12,349 nt of DNA from an uncultured Lachnospiraceae bacterium. Its GTDB lineage: Bacteria; Bacillota; Clostridia; Lachnospirales; Lachnospiraceae. Position 1 is the stretch's first letter; every line of letters starts with the position of its first letter. The notes beneath the pieces were generated by a model, which made no database searches, was not told where the DNA came from, and saw only the letters and a program-made list of their open reading frames with translations. Shown here piece by piece: positions 1 to 6,964 of the stretch. The position numbers were made by a program, and so were the translations under genes. The stretch lies in contig CALDIE010000061.1 of assembly GCA_937901625.1 (NCBI GenBank), forward strand, positions 1 through 12,349, read 5' to 3'.

Positions 1-2619
1 ACGGTTGTTGCCCTTCTCTTATCCATGCACGCCGCCAATATTTTCGGAAAGAACAGCCTCTCAATCTTTCGAGGCGATCTCTTCGCGCAGTATCTTCCCT
101 TTATTGAGATGTTTTTACGTGTCATGAAGGGGGAGGGGAGCTTTTGGTATTCTTTCTCAATCTATTTGGGTTCCGGCACGCCTCTTACCTATGCTTATTA
201 TACATTGAATCCGTTTAATTTACTGTTTCTAATCGATTTCCTTCCTCTGGAAACACTTACCTGGATCCTGGTATGCGCGAAACTGGCACTTGCGGCATGT
301 ACCTTTCAGATCTTTATAAAACGTGTATTAAAACAGGAGAATATCCTCTCCATCCTGTTTTCCGTTTGCTACGCGCTCGGAACTTATACAGTTATCATGT
401 ACTTTAACATCATGTGGTTGGATGTGATCTATATCCTTCCCGTTCTGATCGTTTTGATCTTCCGCCTGGTAGAAACGGGGCGTTACTTTGCGTTGGTTTT
501 TGCCTATGCCTACCTCTTTATCACAAACTTCTACATGGCCTACATGGCGGGTATCTTTACTGCCATCGTATTTGTATTGTATACCCTGTATTATCATCAC
601 GGCATTCATAAGAATACGGTCAAATCCATCCTGCTTACCGCGCTAAAGTTTTTCTACGCGGTTGTTCTATCCGCTGCCCTCTGTGCCATCGTACTGATTC
701 CAACAGCCTGTTTCCTTATCTCCAATATGGCGGCTGATAATGCTTCCTTTGGTGCTCTTACGATATCTGTGCTGGATATCTTTAACAGTATGTTTATGGG
801 AGAGATGACAAATCTCGACAATGTTACGCCCTTTTTATACAACGGCTTGTTAACCATGATAGTCTTCCCCTTCTATTTTACAATCCCCTCGATCACGAAA
901 CGCGAAAAACTGTATGTCGGCGGTCTGCTCTTCTTCTATTTCTTATGTATGATCAATCTTCCATTATATATGCTCATGCATGCCTTTGATTACCCCAATT
1001 GGTATGCATACCGTTTTTCCTTCTGCATTTCCTTCCTCTTAGTTGCCATTGCCTGCAGGGCTTTTGCCCATATCCGTGAAATACCTTTAAAAAGGGTAGT
1101 TCTCTATGGCTTGGGACTTTGCCTGTTTTATACTGTTATGATAGCGCTTCAAACAGTCACCCTGGGAGGCTATACCGATTGCTATTACAATTCTCAGTCC
1201 GGGATGCTGACCAATGCATTCTTTATCATTCTGTGGTTGTTAATCTTCTATGGTATCTATAAGGATCGTCGTTGCGTGTATACGCTATTAGCTCCTTTAC
1301 TCCTCTGCGTGGAGTTAATGTGCAATACGAATATTATCTTCTCACATACCGAACTAAACCCTGATAAAAGCAGTTTTAATCAATGGTACTACGGAGAAAA
1401 GGAGGCTATCGATTCCATAAAGAATACAGCAACCGATCCTTTTTATCGTATAACGGTTAACAATGAGCGGTGTATGAACGCTCCTGCTATGTTTGGCTAC
1501 AATGGCTTTATTACATTTTCATCTTCAGACAATTACCCGCTTCGATCAGCCTTGCGAGAGCTTGGATGTTCCACTTCCAACCGACTCATCGAAAGTACCG
1601 GTTATACGGATGTTACCAGGATGCTTTTTGGCAGCCGCTATACAGTGGATCTATATTCTTACAGTGACGTTCCTGACGAATCACTTCCAATAACCGGCGA
1701 AAACTACTACTCCGGAACAGTTACCGAAACACCCTATGCTCTGCCGTTAGGGTATATGGTCAGCACGGATATCGCTACCTATACCCCCGGAGATAATTCC
1801 TTCGAAAACCAGGAGGCATTGATCAAAGCTATGACGGGAGGCGCGGAATATCATTTTTATGAGAGTGTCAGCCTAAACGATCTGGTAATCAACGCGGATA
1901 ATGTTGAATTCGAACAAACACCTAATTGGTTTAGCTTCAACCATAAATCGGATTGTGTATCTAATGGTCAAATCTATTTTTCAATTCCTGCCGAAGATAA
2001 TAAGACCTTTATGGCCGACTTCCATCCGTTCCAAATCGAAACAAGTTCAAGTACACCAATTGTCCTCTGTAAACAGGTGGGAGTCGAGCAAAACAACTAT
2101 GTTTCCTTTAGTGGTATTGTAGAAGGCATAAATGAAATAGGCGTAAACTCACTGGATTCGGATTATATTGATGCCGATTACGACAGTATTGGTCTTCTGT
2201 TTAATGGTGGCGGATACAGAGATTACTTATTGAATAAAATGTTCTTTGCTCGATACAGCAACGAGGAACTATCCGAAGCCTACAACGATCTAAACAAACA
2301 TCCATTTACAATCATAAGTTATTCAGATGATGATATCGTTGGTGTTGTGACTGCCACTAAGGAGCGACCGGTATTATTTACTACTATCCCGTTTGACTGG
2401 AACTGGTCTGTATATGTAGATGGTATCCCCTTCAGAAAAGGACAAACTCTTAACTACGCGTTTCTGTCGGTCGATCTGGATCCCGGTGAACATACCGTAG
2501 AGTTTAAATACATTGCCGAAGGAAGCAATGTAGGAGCCAAGATCACCTTACTGGCAGCATTGATAACTATGATAAACATTCTCATTATAGTATTGAAAAG
2601 AGATTCATCTCACAAATAA
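1..2619 (+). CDS. YfhO-family multi-pass membrane protein (GT-C type), 5' end cut by window edge
   Basis: Reads open from the first base, so the first Met codon (base 25) is probably internal and about one N-terminal membrane helix lies outside the window. The visible 872 residues fit the YfhO family (usually about 850-900). An early extracytoplasmic loop carries the RGD...Q...PF signature (about residues 16-26 counted from the base-25 Met), followed by a GSGTPL/YAYYTLNPFNLL segment typical of YfhO. A dozen or so hydrophobic helices follow to about residue 430. A large Thr/Ser/Asp/Asn-rich extracellular region spans roughly 440-835, and a last helix (about 838-857) precedes a basic tail. Known family members act with undecaprenyl-phosphate sugars to glycosylate wall polymers such as lipoteichoic acid. 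The acceptor here is unknown. It is convergent with the pilin gene and ends at its own terminator. Family assignment is firm; substrate is not. Confidence 0.9.
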   Translation, partial: TVVALLLSMHAANIFGKNSLSIFRGDLFAQYLPFIEMFLRVMKGEGSFWYSFSIYLGSGTPLTYAYYTLNPFNLLFLIDFLPLETLTWILVCAKLALAACTFQIFIKRVLKQENILSILFSVCYALGTYTVIMYFNIMWLDVIYILPVLIVLIFRLVETGRYFALVFAYAYLFITNFYMAYMAGIFTAIVFVLYTLYYHHGIHKNTVKSILLTALKFFYAVVLSAALCAIVLIPTACFLISNMAADNASFGALTISVLDIFNSMFMGEMTNLDNVTPFLYNGLLTMIVFPFYFTIPSITKREKLYVGGLLFFYFLCMINLPLYMLMHAFDYPNWYAYRFSFCISFLLVAIACRAFAHIREIPLKRVVLYGLGLCLFYTVMIALQTVTLGGYTDCYYNSQSGMLTNAFFIILWLLIFYGIYKDRRCVYTLLAPLLLCVELMCNTNIIFSHTELNPDKSSFNQWYYGEKEAIDSIKNTATDPFYRITVNNERCMNAPAMFGYNGFITFSSSDNYPLRSALRELGCSTSNRLIESTGYTDVTRMLFGSRYTVDLYSYSDVPDESLPITGENYYSGTVTETPYALPLGYMVSTDIATYTPGDNSFENQEALIKAMTGGAEYHFYESVSLNDLVINADNVEFEQTPNWFSFNHKSDCVSNGQIYFSIPAEDNKTFMADFHPFQIETSSSTPIVLCKQVGVEQNNYVSFSGIVEGINEIGVNSLDSDYIDADYDSIGLLFNGGGYRDYLLNKMFFARYSNEELSEAYNDLNKHPFTIISYSDDDIVGVVTATKERPVLFTTIPFDWNWSVYVDGIPFRKGQTLNYAFLSVDLDPGEHTVEFKYIAEGSNVGAKITLLAALITMINILIIVLKRDSSHK

Positions 2620-2651
2620 ACATAAATAATTTCATCTGGAGCATAAAAAAG

Positions 2652-2694
2652 CGACGGCAAATAATCTTAACTGATTAATTACCGTCGTTTTTTT
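2652..2694 (+). terminator. Rho-independent terminator after the YfhO-family gene
   Basis: A 15-position stem (2652-2666 with 2673-2687, 13 pairs, starting CGACGG/CCGTCG) and a 6-nt loop are followed by seven T at 2688-2694. Six A precede the stem at 2645-2650, so it could also work weakly on the other strand. It starts 32 bases after the stop codon. Confidence 0.93.
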
Positions 2695-2812
2695 GATCGT
2701 TGCATGTCGTAGCATGGTAGCTTTAAACAGCCCCGGTGAGTGTCGCCGGATCGTTCTGTATAACGCTAATGTCACAGAACACTGCAGAAAAAGAAAATAT
2801 CAAAACACCTGG

Positions 2813-2834
2813 CCTTCCCCCACTGCGGGGAAGG
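2813..2834. repeat. Perfect 8-bp inverted repeat (hairpin)
   Basis: CCTTCCCC at 2813-2820 and GGGGAAGG at 2827-2834 enclose a 6-nt loop. No T-run follows on either strand, so it is not a terminator. The right arm looks like a purine-rich ribosome site and ends 2 bases before an ATG (2837), which is too close for ideal initiation. It may be a regulatory hairpin or a relic of a mobile element end. Confidence 0.55.
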
Positions 2835-2836
2835 AT

Positions 2837-3005
2837 ATGAACTATAAAGGACTCCTATCCGTTGTAAACAAGTAAGCACTATAATGCCGAAGTAATCAGT
2901 GGTGTTATTGAAGGGAATCGTCATGCGGATGATCCGGACAGTGAAGACCTCCCCTGTAACATGACCATGAAAACTACACTTTTACCGTTTTATAGAAAGC
3001 AATAA
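2837..3005 (+). pseudogene. Small gene remnant with a probable 1-base frameshift; family not recognised
   Basis: From ATG 2837 a 12-codon reading (MNYKGLLSVVNK) hits TAA at 2873-2875. The next frame from AAG 2874 runs on as KHYNAEVISGVIEG... and ends LLPFYRKQ at TAA 3003-3005. Skipping the single T at 2873 joins the two into a continuous, natural-looking product of about 55 residues with an acidic middle (DDPDSED). I do not recognise the family. It could be a decayed gene fragment, a sequencing slip, or a +1 frameshift at a stop codon. The fragment lacks a well-spaced ribosome site, because the only purine-rich stretch is locked in the preceding hairpin. It lies wholly between two terminators on opposite strands. 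Confidence 0.3.
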
Positions 3006-3032
3006 AAAAGCGGATGGTGATGAGTCATCCGC
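3004..3032 (-). terminator. Rho-independent terminator after the pilin gene
   Basis: Read on the minus strand, GCGGATG (3032-3026) and CATCCGC (3016-3010) form a 7-bp GC-rich stem with a 9-nt loop, followed by a run of six T (the A-run at 3004-3009 on the plus strand). It lies about 40 bases after the pilin stop codon. Confidence 0.9.
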
Positions 3033-3072
3033 CCCTTTCATATTATTTAGGATTCTATCCTATCGCTAACTC

Positions 3073-3519
3073 TTAGTAAACAGCGATGGTATTAGTGTCG
3101 GAATGCTTGGAACCGGTAGAATCTGTACCAGGAAGCCATACAGTTACCTTATTGCTGCTAACAATAACAGAGATCGGACCATGACCATTGGACTTAAGAC
3201 CAGCGGAAGGTGTAGTTGTTCCAAGAATTTCAGAAACAGCATAACCAAGAGTATTAGAAGCACCAGCAACAGCGTCAGCCGTAGTACCGCCAGACAAAGA
3301 TGTCATAGTAGCAGTAGTATCCGTTGCCTTAACTACTTCGGGATCCATAACAGCCGTTGTGATAGCTGTCTGTACAGTTGAAGCCAACTGGGTATCGGAA
3401 GATACGTTCGTCTTCTCAATGTACTTGATCAACTGGGGTGCCATAACACCAACCAGGATTGCCATAATAGCGATAACGATAATCAGCTCTACGAGGGAAA
3501 AACCTTTGTTGTTCTTCAT
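3073..3519 (-). CDS. Type IV prepilin, major-pilin-like
   Basis: 148 residues with a textbook class III leader. A short basic leader MKNNKG precedes the cleavage point Gly6/Phe7. The mature N-terminus FSLVELIIVIAIMAIL carries the conserved Glu at mature position 5 (Glu11) and a hydrophobic helix to about residue 31. The rest is a small globular Ser/Thr/Ala/Gly-rich domain without any cysteine, so it has no disulfide-bonded D-loop of the Gram-negative kind. The prepilin peptidase that would cut and N-methylate it is not in the window. The ATG at 3519 has an AAGGAG-type site 8-9 bases upstream. The gene follows pilB and pilC on the same strand but behind a terminator, fitting separate high-level expression of a structural subunit. 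It could be a pseudopilin of a secretion or competence pseudopilus, but its position as the sole pilin favours a major subunit. Confidence 0.92.
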   Translation of the reverse strand: MKNNKGFSLVELIIVIAIMAILVGVMAPQLIKYIEKTNVSSDTQLASTVQTAITTAVMDPEVVKATDTTATMTSLSGGTTADAVAGASNTLGYAVSEILGTTTPSAGLKSNGHGPISVIVSSNKVTVWLPGTDSTGSKHSDTNTIAVY

Positions 3520-3548
3520 GTTTTAATTCTCCTTTTCTTTTTTATCCT

Positions 3549-3597
3549 GCCTGCAGTTTCAAAGATATTTCATCACTATATCTATGTTCCTGTAGGC
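3549..3597 (-). other. Foldable leader RNA upstream of the pilin gene
   Basis: On the minus strand an outer stem pairs GCCTACAG (3597-3590) with CTGCAGGC (3556-3549), 7 of 8 pairs. An inner stem pairs AGATAT (3583-3578) with ATATCT (3568-3563) around a 9-nt loop. The two stems are separated by a symmetric 6+6 nt internal loop. The structure ends about 30 bases before the pilin ATG and just upstream of its ribosome site. I do not recognise it as a known riboswitch class. Confidence 0.4.
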
Positions 3598-3616
3598 GTC
3601 TTTATCTTGTGATTAA

Positions 3617-3645
3617 AATATACACCTCTGCTCCATTTTCGTCCA
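3617..3645 (-). promoter_or_regulatory. Likely sigma-A promoter of the pilin gene
   Basis: Minus strand: -35 TGGACG (3645-3640), a 17-bp spacer, -10 TATATT (3622-3617). It matches 4/6 and 5/6 of consensus. It lies after the pilC terminator and would give a leader of about 90 nt that includes the foldable element. Moderate support only. Confidence 0.4.
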
Positions 3646-3670
3646 TACGCTTTCATGTCCGTTTTTTGCT

Positions 3671-3687
3671 CATTCATGTTATGAATG
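3671..3687. repeat. 7-bp palindrome between the pilC terminator and the pilin promoter
   Basis: CATTCAT (3671-3677) and ATGAATG (3681-3687) are perfectly complementary around a 3-nt spacer. It abuts the pilC terminator and lies about 26 bases upstream of the proposed pilin -35 box, so it could be an operator for the pilin promoter or simply extend the terminator structure. Confidence 0.35.
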
Positions 3688-3722
3688 AAAAATGCCCGAA
3701 ACCATATGGTTTCAGGCATTTA
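3688..3722 (-). terminator. Rho-independent terminator after pilC
   Basis: On the minus strand AATGCCTGAAACC and GGTTTCGGGCATT form a long near-perfect stem around a short AT loop, followed by a T-run (A-run 3688-3692 on the plus strand). It separates pilBC transcription from the pilin gene. Confidence 0.88.
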
Positions 3723-3758
3723 TTTACTGAAAAGTCTCGTTTATATCTTTTTCTGATC

Positions 3759-4967
3759 TTATGATAACGCATCGTACAGAGCAAACATAGGGGAGAAAAT
3801 CGCGATAGCCATATAACCTACTACAACGGCCATGACAACGATGATGGCAGGCTCTAAAAGCGTCATCATCTGCTCTGTTGCCAGCTGTACATCTTCCTCA
3901 TAGTAATTAGCCACATTCTCCAACATCGTTTCGATATTACCGGTCTCTTCACCGATAGCAACCATATGGCAGATCATCGGAGGAAACAACCCGCAGGACT
4001 TTAACGGCTTAGACAGGGGAAGACCTCTCATAACCTGCTCTTTTGCGTCTCTCATTGCGCGCTTAAAGAGCATATTCTCCATACTTCTACCGGTGATCTC
4101 GATCGCATCCGTCATAGCCACACCGGCAGATAACAGTGTACACATCGTTCTTCCAAGTCTTGCGCAGGCTGATTTGGTTTTCACATTACCGATAACCGGT
4201 AGTTTGAGCGCAAGCGCGGATGTTACTTCCTTGCCGGAATCCGTTGCAGCATAGGCTTTCCACCCAAAGAAGATAGCCGCTGCTATGATCAGTATCAACC
4301 ACCACCAGGCCACAAAGAAATCTGAAACATGTACCAGCACCATTGTTGTCGCCGGCATATCCGTACCGAGATCAGCAAACATTGACATGAATGTAGGTAC
4401 CACGAAGATCATCATCGCAAAGATAACGCCGATCAATACTACGATCAATACGATAGGATATGTAACGGCTTTTTTTACAGCCTGCTGTACCGCGGCATCA
4501 CGTTCAAACTGAACAGCCATACGTTCAAAAGCCTTATCCAAACTACCCGATGCCTCACCGGCTTCTACCATGTTGATCAGCATCTGCGGAAATACACCGC
4601 CCTGCTTCTTCATGGCATGCGCCAGGGTCTCACCTTTGGAGATATCTTTGTGTACCGCCTTGATCGCCTGTGTGAGGGATTCATTATCTGTCTGATCACC
4701 TAACATTTCAAAGGAGTCCACCACCGATACACCGGCCTGGTTGATACTGTGGAACTGATGACAGAATACGGAGAAGTCACGAGGCGTGATCTTCTTACCG
4801 CCTTTTAAGTTCAGTCCCTTTCTCACACCCGTAGTCTCATTACAGCTGATGACGGTATTCTTATCATTCTTAAGCATCGTCATCGCCTGATCACGGGATT
4901 TTGCTTCCAATACGCCTTTTTTCTCTTTTCCGGCCGGGGTTAATACCCGGTATGCAAATTGTGCCAT
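3759..4967 (-). CDS. pilC: Type IV pilus / type II secretion platform protein, PilC/GspF family
   Basis: 402 residues, the usual length. Two repeated T2SSF domains are visible. The first spans about 66-190 with the motif EAGEASGSLD (135-144). The second spans about 268-390 with the matching AIGEETGNIETML (337-349). Membrane helices lie at about 169-193, 217-239 and 372-394, each placed as in PilC. The first 60 residues form a small cytoplasmic N-terminal domain (AYRVLTPAGKEKKG...), also typical. The protein is the inner-membrane platform that couples the ATPase to pilin polymerisation. The ATG at 4967 has AAGGTGG 6 bases upstream. It lies 80 bp downstream of the pilB-like gene with no terminator between, so the two are probably co-transcribed from the promoter at 6852-6880. 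Confidence 0.96.
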   Translation of the reverse strand: MAQFAYRVLTPAGKEKKGVLEAKSRDQAMTMLKNDKNTVISCNETTGVRKGLNLKGGKKITPRDFSVFCHQFHSINQAGVSVVDSFEMLGDQTDNESLTQAIKAVHKDISKGETLAHAMKKQGGVFPQMLINMVEAGEASGSLDKAFERMAVQFERDAAVQQAVKKAVTYPIVLIVVLIGVIFAMMIFVVPTFMSMFADLGTDMPATTMVLVHVSDFFVAWWWLILIIAAAIFFGWKAYAATDSGKEVTSALALKLPVIGNVKTKSACARLGRTMCTLLSAGVAMTDAIEITGRSMENMLFKRAMRDAKEQVMRGLPLSKPLKSCGLFPPMICHMVAIGEETGNIETMLENVANYYEEDVQLATEQMMTLLEPAIIVVMAVVVGYMAIAIFSPMFALYDALS

Positions 4968-5047
4968 ACGCTTCCACCTTTACCTTTTTTATATTAATTT
5001 ATGTTCCGTAAAATTAACATACCACCTTGATGAACATACTGTGAGGA

Positions 5048-6811
5048 TCACTGCTGCTCCTCGCTGTTGCCGTCTTCCTGCAAGGACGAACTTGCCGCAT
5101 TCTGAGCATCCATATCATAAGCAACACGGATCATCTCGGCGACCGAAGTAACACCTTCAAGCACATTACGGGCGCCGGCCATACGCAGTGTGTTCATACC
5201 TTCGGAAACAGCTGCTTCCTCGATAAGCTCCGCGGTAACCGTTTCATGAAGTACACGACGGATCTTTGCCGAGATCGGCATGATCTCATAGATGGCACGT
5301 CGTCCTTTGTAGCCGGATCCGCAGATCTCACATCCACCCGGCTCATAGATCGTAATATCATCCGTTCCCTCATACCCTAAGAGAATCTTTTCCTGCTTCG
5401 TAGCTATATGAGGTACCCTGCAATTCTGACACAGACGTCGTACAAGACGCTGCGCGATGATACCAACGACCGCATCGCCGATCATGTACGGCTCTACGCC
5501 CATATCGATCAAACGGGTAATGGATGCAGCCGTTGAGTTGGTATGCAAAGTTGAGATAACCAGATGGCCTGTGATGGAGGCCTGTACAGCGATTCTCGCC
5601 GTCTCCTCATCACGGATCTCACCAATCATGATGATATCCGGATCCTGACGCAGGATAGAACGAAGCGCGGATGCAAAGGTCAGTCCGGCCTTGACATTTA
5701 CCTGTACCTGATTGATCCCGGCGATATTTGCCTCAACAGGATCCTCTACCGTAATGATATTTACATCGATCTGATTCAATTCATTTAATACCGTATAACA
5801 GGTCGTAGACTTACCGGATCCCGTAGGTCCCGTTACCAGGATAATACCATGAGGGTTATTCATGATACCGTCAAGTCTGGCTTCATCATCCGGATACAGA
5901 CCAAGGTACTTCTTCTCCTGCGTAAGTCCCTGTTTCTTGGTAAGTCTCATAACGGTCTTTTCACCGTATACCGTAGGAAGAATGGATACTCTGACATCGA
6001 ACTCCACTCCGTCCACCACATAGGTAAGACGTCCGTCCTGCGGTTTTCTCTTCTCGGAAATATCCAGTCCGGAAATGATCTTGATACGTGCTGTCATCGC
6101 CTGCAGCATATTGGTAGAATACTCCGCATCTACCTGCAGCATACCGTCGACACGCGACCTGACACGAACATTGTGTTCCAGCGGTTCGATATGAATATCG
6201 GATGCTCTCTGTCTTACGCCGCCTTCTATAATCTGCTTAACAAGAAGAACTATAGGTGAATTCTCTATATCTTCATTTAAAGCTTCTTCTTCAGCCTCAG
6301 AAAGCATATCCGACTCACGTTCTTTTCGATACTGTTCGGCAGCTTCCATAGCCTGTGCATTACCAAAATACTTACCGATGGTTTCGTTCATATCATCTTC
6401 CATGGCAAGCAATGGTTCTACCTGAGTATTTGTTGCTATTCCTATATCATCTATGGCATTAAGATCCATAGGGTCAACCATAGCAACTCTTAATATATTT
6501 GGATTGTTTTCATCATAACCTATTGGGATGGCTTTGTACTTATTGACAAGGTTCTCCGGAACAAGCTTGAGTATATCATCATCCAGCTTACACGCCTTAA
6601 GTTCTATGAAATCTATACCCATCTGTGTAGTAAGAACCGTTATAAGAAGATCCTGACTTATAAAGCCCTGATTAACGAGAACCGTACCAAGCTTTCCCCC
6701 ATTTTCCTTCTGATAGGCAATCGCTTCGTCAAGTTCTTCCGCTGTAATCGCTCCCGCCTCAACAAGTAAGTCACCTATACGTATCTTTTTTCTTCCACTA
6801 CTTAAACGCAT
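5048..6811 (-). CDS. pilB: Type IV pilus assembly ATPase, PilB/GspE family, with N-terminal MshEN domain
   Basis: 587 residues from ATG 6811. A GTG one codon earlier (6814) is possible, but the GAGGGG site spaces better to the ATG. Residues 11-34 and 40-63 are two 24-residue MshEN repeats with a 5-residue spacer, the c-di-GMP-binding arrangement known from MshE-type ATPases; the second repeat starts with Lys instead of Arg. A charged linker (about 150-185) leads to the ATPase core: Walker A GPTGSGKST at 328-336, Walker B with IMIGEIRDEE at 394-403, and a His box HLVISTLHTN at 416-425. A four-Cys zinc site follows (Cys461, 464, 494, 497). Presence of the MshEN domain and zinc site, plus the pilC and pilin neighbours, points to the extension ATPase rather than PilT. 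The C-terminal tail is acidic and probably disordered. GC falls from about 47% in 5641-6240 to about 40% in the N-terminal 6241-6840. Confidence 0.96.
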   Translation of the reverse strand: MRLSSGRKKIRIGDLLVEAGAITAEELDEAIAYQKENGGKLGTVLVNQGFISQDLLITVLTTQMGIDFIELKACKLDDDILKLVPENLVNKYKAIPIGYDENNPNILRVAMVDPMDLNAIDDIGIATNTQVEPLLAMEDDMNETIGKYFGNAQAMEAAEQYRKERESDMLSEAEEEALNEDIENSPIVLLVKQIIEGGVRQRASDIHIEPLEHNVRVRSRVDGMLQVDAEYSTNMLQAMTARIKIISGLDISEKRKPQDGRLTYVVDGVEFDVRVSILPTVYGEKTVMRLTKKQGLTQEKKYLGLYPDDEARLDGIMNNPHGIILVTGPTGSGKSTTCYTVLNELNQIDVNIITVEDPVEANIAGINQVQVNVKAGLTFASALRSILRQDPDIIMIGEIRDEETARIAVQASITGHLVISTLHTNSTAASITRLIDMGVEPYMIGDAVVGIIAQRLVRRLCQNCRVPHIATKQEKILLGYEGTDDITIYEPGGCEICGSGYKGRRAIYEIMPISAKIRRVLHETVTAELIEEAAVSEGMNTLRMAGARNVLEGVTSVAEMIRVAYDMDAQNAASSSLQEDGNSEEQQ

Positions 6812-6818
6812 CACACGA

Positions 6819-6824
6819 CCCCTC
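6819..6824 (-). promoter_or_regulatory. Ribosome binding site that decides the pilB start
   Basis: GAGGGG on the minus strand lies 7 bases before ATG 6811 but only 4 before the alternative GTG at 6814, so the ATG is preferred. Confidence 0.6.
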
Positions 6825-6851
6825 TCGTAATAATATAGTTAGCTAAAGAAC

Positions 6852-6880
6852 ATTATATCACAGCTTTTTTCAAATGAAAA
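6852..6880 (-). promoter_or_regulatory. Sigma-A promoter of pilB-pilC
   Basis: Minus strand: -35 TTTTCA (6880-6875), a 17-bp spacer, perfect -10 TATAAT (6857-6852) with a TG extension (TGATATAAT). The predicted start falls near 6845, inside the 8-bp palindrome TTAGCTAA (6839-6846), a possible operator. Confidence 0.75.
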
Positions 6881-6887
6881 GAAAATC

Positions 6888-6916
6888 TTGATATTTTATT
6901 TTCCCCAAGCTATAAT
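6888..6916 (+). promoter_or_regulatory. Sigma-A promoter of the first GT-C gene
   Basis: TTGATA (6888-6893), a 17-bp spacer and a perfect TATAAT (6911-6916). It lies back to back with the pilB promoter, only 7 bp between the two -35 boxes. The gene's GGAGG site at 6953-6957 sits 7 bases before its ATG. Confidence 0.8.
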
Positions 6917-6964
6917 ATTTTCAGATTACTTGCTACACTTTCAAATATCAGCGGAGGACCCGAA

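Larger units (their letters stand above)
2620..3072. other. Gene-poor gap between convergent YfhO-family and pilin genes
   Basis: This 453-bp gap holds the YfhO-gene terminator at its left end and the pilin terminator at its right end. Between them are one strong hairpin (2813-2834) and a coding-like stretch in two frames (2837-3005). In 2695-2812 I see no gene, RNA or repeat. One open frame from about 2693 to 2875 starts inside the terminator T-run and is not credible as a whole gene. Confidence 0.6.

Noticed and set aside
2693..2875. 60-codon reading across the YfhO terminator tail
   Set aside because: It begins in the terminator T-run and its first half shows no protein-like character; only the end from ATG 2837 is kept as part of the remnant.
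3520..3690. c-di-GMP riboswitch before the pilin gene
   Set aside because: The leader folds, but I could not find the conserved core of either c-di-GMP riboswitch class, so I call only an unassigned structure.
4995..5040. Three TATGTT/AACATA elements spaced 16-17 bp in the pilB-pilC gap
   Set aside because: 6-bp AT-rich elements recur by chance in such sequence; no further support for a binding site.
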